Position numbers and translations under genes: made by a program
Assembly: GCA_023424475.1 (NCBI GenBank)
Contig: JAFADX010000403.1
Coordinates: forward strand, 1 to 10,440
Origin: Pseudomonadota bacterium
GTDB lineage: Bacteria > Pseudomonadota > Alphaproteobacteria > Acetobacterales > Acetobacteraceae
Length of the DNA: 10,440 nucleotides
Direction of reading: 5' to 3'
Part shown: positions 7,149 through 10,440 of the stretch, in pieces
Layout of the letters: every line of letters starts with the position of its first letter
Position numbering within the stretch: position 1 is the first letter of the stretch
Notes under the pieces: model-generated
Told to the model about the DNA's origin: nothing
The model's input: the letters and a program-made list of their open reading frames with translations, nothing else
Database searches by the model: none

Positions 7149-9227
7149 TCAGCGGCTCATGCCGGCGAAGGTCCCGCCCTCGGCCGCCAGCTTCTCGATG
7201 AGCGCCGCCGGCTTCAGGTTGGTGTCGTTCGTGGCCTCGGCGTAGCGCGCCAGCTTGTCGCGCACCGTCTTCAGCCCCTGGCTGTCGGCCCAGAACATCG
7301 GGCCGCCCCGGAAGGCCGGCCAGCCGAAGCCGTTGATGAAGATCACGTCGATGTCGATGGGGCGGTAGGCGACGCCTTCCTCGAGGATGCGCGCGCCCTC
7401 GTTCACCATCGGCAGCAGCAGGCGGTCGAGGATCTCCTCGTCCGAGATCTTGCGCCGCCGCACCTGCATCTTCTCCGCGACCTCGAGGATGATCTTCTCG
7501 ACCTCGGGGTCCGGCAGGCGGTTGCGCTTGTCGTCGTACATGTACCAGCCCTTGCCGGTCTTCTGCCCGAAACGCCCGAGTGCGACGACGGCATCGGCCA
7601 CCGGCGCCACCGTCCCGCGCGCCTTGCGCACGGCCGCGCCGATGTCGAGCCCGGCGAGGTCGCCCGTCGCGAGCGGCCCCATCGCCATGCCGTAGCCTTC
7701 CATCACCTTGTCGATGTCCTGCGGCAGGCAGCCTTCCAGCAGCAGCTTCTCGACCTGCGGCGTGCGCTTGCCGGTCATGCGGTTGCCGACGAAGCCGTCG
7801 CAGTTGCCGACCAGCACGGGCAGCTTGCCGATGCGCTTGCCGAACTCGGTGGCCGTCGCGATCGCGGCCCAGGAGGATTTCGACCCGCGCACGTTCTCGA
7901 GCAGCCGCATGACATTGGCGGGCGAGAAGAAGTGCATCCCCATCACCAGTTCCGGCCGCGTGGTCGCGGAAGCGATCTGGTCGATGTCGAGCGTCGAGGT
8001 GTTGGACGCCAGCACGATCCCCGGCCGCGCCGCCTTGTCGAGCCGCGCGAAGACTTCCTTCTTCACCTCCATGTTCTCGAACACGGCCTCGATCACGAGG
8101 TCGGCCTTCCCCACGGTGCCCTCGAAGTCGGTGCTGCCGGTCAGCAGCGCCTTGCGCTTCTCGTATTCCGCCTGCGACAGGCGGCCGGTCGAGACCGTGC
8201 GCTCCCAGTTCGCGTGGCAGCGCGCGAGGCCCTTCTTCAGCGCCTCCTCGGTCATCTCGACGATCGTCACCGGCACGCCGAAATTCGCCGCGGACATGGC
8301 GATGCCGCCGCCCATGGTGCCGCCGCCGATCACCACCAGGTTGTTCACCGGCAGCGCCTTGGCCTCCGCTGGCATGCCCGGGATGCGCAGCACCTCGCGC
8401 TCGCCGAAGAAGATGTGGCGCAGGGCCTTGGACTGCTCGCCGGAGACCAGCGTCTGGAACAGGTCGCGCTCCTTCTTCAGCCCCTCCTCGAAGGGCATGG
8501 TGAAGGATGCGCGCACCGCCTCGGCACAGCCTTTCGGGCTTTCCTGTCCGCGCGTGCGCTTGAGCAGCCCCGCAACCACGGCGTCATAGGCCGCCGGATC
8601 CTGCCCGGAAATCTTGTCCGTGCGGTTGCGCGCCAGGGTGAAGGTCTTGCCGATGTTGGCCTTGGCCCAGGCGACGGCGCCGGCCTCGAGGTCGCCCTCG
8701 ATGACCGCATCGACGACGCCGAGCTTCTGCGCCTCGGCGGCACCGACCGGGTTGCCGCTGACGATGATCTTCGCCGCCGCCTCCGGCCCGATCATGCGCG
8801 GCAGGCGCTGCGTGCCGCCCGCCCCTGGCACGAAGCCGCGCTTCACCTCGGGCAGGCCCACCTGGGCGGTCGGCGCCGCCACGCGGGCATGGCAGGCGAG
8901 CGCCAGTTCCAGCCCGCCACCCAGCGCGGACCCATGGATCGCCGCCACGACGATGCCGGGGAAGCCCTCGATGGCGTCGAACACCTCGGTCAGCGGGGGC
9001 GGTTGGCGGGGCTTGCCGAACTCGGTCATCTCGGCCCCGGCGCAGAACATCCGTCCCGTGCCGATCAGCACGACCGCCTTCGCACCCGCCGCCTTGGCCG
9101 CATTGACGCCCGCCAGCAGCCCGGCCCGGATCTCGGTCCGCAGCGTGTTCACCGGCGGATTGTTAAGGCGCAGGACATGGACGTCCCCGGCCTGGACATG
9201 CTGGACGAATTCGGCAGAGCCGGACAC
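7149..9227 (-). CDS. Bifunctional enoyl-CoA hydratase / 3-hydroxyacyl-CoA dehydrogenase (FadJ/PimF-like)
   Basis: Hydrates trans-2-enoyl-CoA to 3-hydroxyacyl-CoA and oxidises it with NAD+ to 3-ketoacyl-CoA. The product is 692 residues, usual for FadB/FadJ/EHHADH-type fusions. The crotonase domain (about 1-190) has the oxyanion stretch AIHGSALGGGLE with Glu107 and VGLPEVKRG with Glu127. The 20-residue spacing equals that of the catalytic pair in E. coli FadB. The NAD domain starts VVIGGGTMGGG (298-308). MHFFSPANVMRLLE supplies His432 and Glu444, the dehydrogenase dyad at the expected 12-residue distance. CDGFVGNRM (476-484) and GPLATGDLAGLDIG (517-530) lead into the C-terminal helical dehydrogenase repeats. 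I chose the GTG at 9227 because AGGGGAG (9236-9242) sits 8 bp before it. The open frame continues to an ATG at 9362, but that extension crosses the divergent control region and lacks family homology. First gene of the operon. No thiolase follows. Confidence 0.93.
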   Translation of the reverse strand: MSGSAEFVQHVQAGDVHVLRLNNPPVNTLRTEIRAGLLAGVNAAKAAGAKAVVLIGTGRMFCAGAEMTEFGKPRQPPPLTEVFDAIEGFPGIVVAAIHGSALGGGLELALACHARVAAPTAQVGLPEVKRGFVPGAGGTQRLPRMIGPEAAAKIIVSGNPVGAAEAQKLGVVDAVIEGDLEAGAVAWAKANIGKTFTLARNRTDKISGQDPAAYDAVVAGLLKRTRGQESPKGCAEAVRASFTMPFEEGLKKERDLFQTLVSGEQSKALRHIFFGEREVLRIPGMPAEAKALPVNNLVVIGGGTMGGGIAMSAANFGVPVTIVEMTEEALKKGLARCHANWERTVSTGRLSQAEYEKRKALLTGSTDFEGTVGKADLVIEAVFENMEVKKEVFARLDKAARPGIVLASNTSTLDIDQIASATTRPELVMGMHFFSPANVMRLLENVRGSKSSWAAIATATEFGKRIGKLPVLVGNCDGFVGNRMTGKRTPQVEKLLLEGCLPQDIDKVMEGYGMAMGPLATGDLAGLDIGAAVRKARGTVAPVADAVVALGRFGQKTGKGWYMYDDKRNRLPDPEVEKIILEVAEKMQVRRRKISDEEILDRLLLPMVNEGARILEEGVAYRPIDIDVIFINGFGWPAFRGGPMFWADSQGLKTVRDKLARYAEATNDTNLKPAALIEKLAAEGGTFAGMSR

Positions 9228-9385
9228 GGGCGTCACTCCCCTGAAAGAAATTGGGCCCCTGCGGCCCTTCTTGAACTTAAGTGTCCGGCAGAACCGGCCC
9301 GACGGCAAGCGTCCCGGGGGCCCTGTTGCCCAACCCCGCCGCCCATGCTGCGCTTGCGCCATCGACAGTCACGGGAGTGAAACGC
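9228..9385. promoter_or_regulatory. Divergent control region, beta-oxidation operon and SDR gene
   Basis: This 158-bp gap separates the operon start (9227, -) from the SDR start (9386, +) and must carry promoters for both. It contains the AT-rich palindrome ACTTAAGT (9275-9282) within TTGAACTTAAGTGTC, near the middle. A weak leftward promoter candidate is TTGCCG (9308-9303), a 17-bp spacer, then GACACT (9285-9280), which overlaps the palindrome. This would suit a repressor site, but the hexamer match is poor. Ribosome-binding sites at both ends (CTCCCCT at 9236-9242 and GGGAG at 9373-9377) are clear. Confidence 0.4.
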
Positions 9386-10171
9386 ATGTCCCTCTTCGAC
9401 CTCACCGGCAAGGTCGCCATCGTCACCGGCGGCAGCCGCGGCATCGGCCGTGCCATTTGCGAGCGCATGGCCGAGCAGGGGGCGAAGGTCGTCGTCTCCT
9501 CCCGCAAGGTCGAGGCCTGCCAGGAGGTGGTTGACGCGATCAAGGCCAAGGGCGGCACCGCCATGGCGATCGCCTGCAACATCGGCCGCAAGAACGAATG
9601 CCAGGCGTTGGTGGACCAGACCATCGCCGCCTGGGGGCAGGTCGACATCATGGTCTGCAACGCGGCGATCAACCCGCATTTCGGCCCCGCCGTGACCATG
9701 CCGGACGAGATCTTCGACAAGATCATGGCCTCCAACATCAAGTCGAACCTCTGGCTTGCCCACATGACCGCGCCGGGCATGGCCGAGCGCGGCGGCGGGT
9801 CCATCATCATCGTCTCCTCGATCGGCGGCTTCCGCGGTTCGCCCGTGCTCGGCGCCTATGCCATCTCCAAGGCCGCCGACATGCAGCTGGTGCGCAACCT
9901 CGCCGTCGAATGGGGCCCGAAGAACGTGCGGGCCAACGCCATCGCCCCGGGCCTGATCCGCACCGACTTCGCCCGCGCGCTGTGGGAGGACCCGGGCATC
10001 TACAGGAAGCGGACCAAGGACACGCCGCTGAAGCGCATCGGCGAGCCCGACGAGATCGCGGGCGCGGCGGTCTTCCTGGCCTCGGCGGCCGGTTCCTTCA
10101 TGACCGGCCAGACGATCGTGATAGACGGCGGCGTGCTCGCCGGCCCGCCCTCGCGCTCCGACGACGAGTGA
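9386..10171 (+). CDS. SDR family NAD(P)-dependent oxidoreductase
   Basis: Classical short-chain dehydrogenase/reductase, 261 residues, cytoplasmic. It interconverts an alcohol or hydroxyacyl group and the ketone with NAD(P)H. The cofactor motif TGGSRGIG is at 14-21, CNAA at 91-94 and the structural Asn at 117. The catalytic Ser145-Tyr158-Lys162 set lies in SSIGGFRGSPVLGAYAISK. NAIAPGLIRTDF (184-195) and GQTIVIDGG (241-249) complete the FabG-like core. SSRK after the second strand puts Arg40 where NADP(H)-preferring enzymes have a basic residue, a tentative inference. The ATG at 9386 follows GGGAG by 8 bp. The frame is open upstream to 9281, but that part is intergenic sequence. Divergence from the beta-oxidation operon suggests joint regulation and a role on a related intermediate, such as a hydroxyacyl-CoA of different stereochemistry or branching. 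Substrate cannot be told from sequence. It could also be a generic alcohol dehydrogenase. Confidence 0.92.
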   Translation: MSLFDLTGKVAIVTGGSRGIGRAICERMAEQGAKVVVSSRKVEACQEVVDAIKAKGGTAMAIACNIGRKNECQALVDQTIAAWGQVDIMVCNAAINPHFGPAVTMPDEIFDKIMASNIKSNLWLAHMTAPGMAERGGGSIIIVSSIGGFRGSPVLGAYAISKAADMQLVRNLAVEWGPKNVRANAIAPGLIRTDFARALWEDPGIYRKRTKDTPLKRIGEPDEIAGAAVFLASAAGSFMTGQTIVIDGGVLAGPPSRSDDE

Positions 10172-10179
10172 CGCCCGAA

Positions 10180-10202
10180 GCGCAGGGCCCCGGCCTCTGC
10201 GC
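10180..10202 (+). terminator. Weak hairpin after the SDR gene
   Basis: GCGCAG (10180-10185) and CTGCGC (10197-10202) pair, with a further G-U and G-C pair inside, 9 bp beyond the SDR stop codon. The stem is short and no T-run follows, so termination here is only a possibility. Confidence 0.3.
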
Positions 10203-10228
10203 AGGGATCGCGCGCGGAGCCGGGACGA

Positions 10229-10440
10229 TCAGCGGAACCCGAGCGGCTTGCCGCTCGGGTCGAACCCCCGGGAGGGGCCGTTGCGCTGGATCGGCGGCTT
10301 GACGCTGATCCCCGGTCCCGACCGCGGCGGCGGCTGCGATTGCGACGCCTGAGATGGGCGCGAATCCGTCGGCTCCGGGTCGGCCGTGACCGGCGGCGCG
10401 GGCGGCGGCAGCGGCAGCGCGGCGACGGGCGGCGCGGCGG
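10229..10440 (-). CDS. Pro/Ala-rich protein C-terminus, unrecognised, 5' part outside window
   Basis: An open minus-strand frame enters from the right edge and ends at TGA (10231-10229), giving about 70 visible residues. The start is outside the window. Composition is low-complexity: Ala/Pro/Leu-rich (VAALPLPPPAPPVTADPEP), then a Ser/Gln/Pro stretch (RPSQASQSQPPPRSGPG), then a more ordered tail containing KPPIQRNGPSRGFDPSGKP and ending LGFR. Proline-rich tails of this kind are common on secreted, periplasmic-spanning or envelope proteins, but nothing here fixes a function. Support comes from the uninterrupted frame, convergent placement against the SDR gene with a 57-bp gap, and the non-repetitive terminal tail. 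The evidence is limited, since GC-rich DNA gives long chance frames on all strands. Confidence 0.5.
   Translation of the reverse strand, partial: AAPPVAALPLPPPAPPVTADPEPTDSRPSQASQSQPPPRSGPGISVKPPIQRNGPSRGFDPSGKPLGFR
10237..10260. terminator. Perfect inverted repeat overlapping the 3' end of the Pro-rich gene
   Basis: ACCCGAGCGGC (10237-10247) and GCCGCTCGGGT (10250-10260) are exact complements separated by TT, so a transcript would fold with about 10 pairs and a CTTG/CAAG tetraloop. It lies between the convergent SDR and Pro-rich genes and overlaps codons for PSGKPLG, ending five bases before that gene's stop codon. It may terminate either transcript, though no T-run is present. Confidence 0.45.

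Noticed and set aside
9228..9362. N-terminal extension of the fusion enzyme to the ATG at 9362
   Set aside because: The added residues have no crotonase homology and would consume the divergent promoter region. The GTG at 9227 has an AGGGGAG at ideal spacing.
7005..9380. 791-residue plus-strand open frame across the beta-oxidation operon
   Set aside because: It is antisense to the fusion enzyme and the start of the large acyl-CoA dehydrogenase gene, has no family motif, and is a GC-rich shadow.
9281..9385. N-terminal extension of the SDR to the ATG at 9281
   Set aside because: The ATG at 9386 begins MSLFDLTGKVAIVTGG, the normal SDR start, and has GGGAG 8 bp upstream. The extension is intergenic-looking.

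Overview
The window is GC-rich, densely packed bacterial chromosome with no RNA gene, phage, transposon or CRISPR signal. Composition and gene content (two-subunit pimeloyl-CoA-dehydrogenase-type acyl-CoA dehydrogenases, a form-II-like molybdenum hydroxylase, a zinc-finger thioredoxin 2) suggest an alphaproteobacterium, perhaps Acetobacteraceae/Rhodospirillales. The taxonomic guess is inference, not a database result.

Layout. 1-600 (-) is the N-terminal two thirds of a ribokinase cut by the window edge. 601-866 is a gene-free divergent region with a perfect 20-bp palindrome, an AT-rich island and a foldable GC-rich segment. 867-1319 (+) is thioredoxin 2 (trxC). 1379-3730 (+) is a complete molybdopterin-binding large subunit of the xanthine dehydrogenase/aerobic CO dehydrogenase family, with no iron-sulfur or FAD subunit beside it. 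It converges on panE (3770-4666, -), with one strong hairpin filling the 39-bp gap between them.

The main block is a minus-strand operon read from right to left: a bifunctional enoyl-CoA hydratase/3-hydroxyacyl-CoA dehydrogenase (9227-7149, GTG start), the large subunit of an acyl-CoA dehydrogenase (7123-5915) and its small subunit (5909-4767). A GC-rich hairpin then separates these from panE. An SDR oxidoreductase (9386-10171, +) is divergent from the operon across 158 bp. The right edge (10229-10440, -) holds the Pro/Ala-rich C-terminus of an unrecognised protein, convergent with the SDR.

How the genes work together. The operon supplies the first three steps of a beta-oxidation cycle: acyl-CoA to enoyl-CoA by the dehydrogenase pair, then hydration and oxidation to 3-ketoacyl-CoA by the fusion enzyme. 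The gene set resembles the pimF-pimC-pimD part of the Rhodopseudomonas pim operon, without a CoA ligase or thiolase in view. The SDR may act on a related hydroxyacyl or keto substrate. Ribokinase, thioredoxin and the molybdenum hydroxylase look functionally separate. I found no clearly novel system. The points most worth checking are the orphan hydroxylase subunit, the catalytic-residue distribution in the acyl-CoA dehydrogenase pair, and the structured rbsK-trxC spacer.
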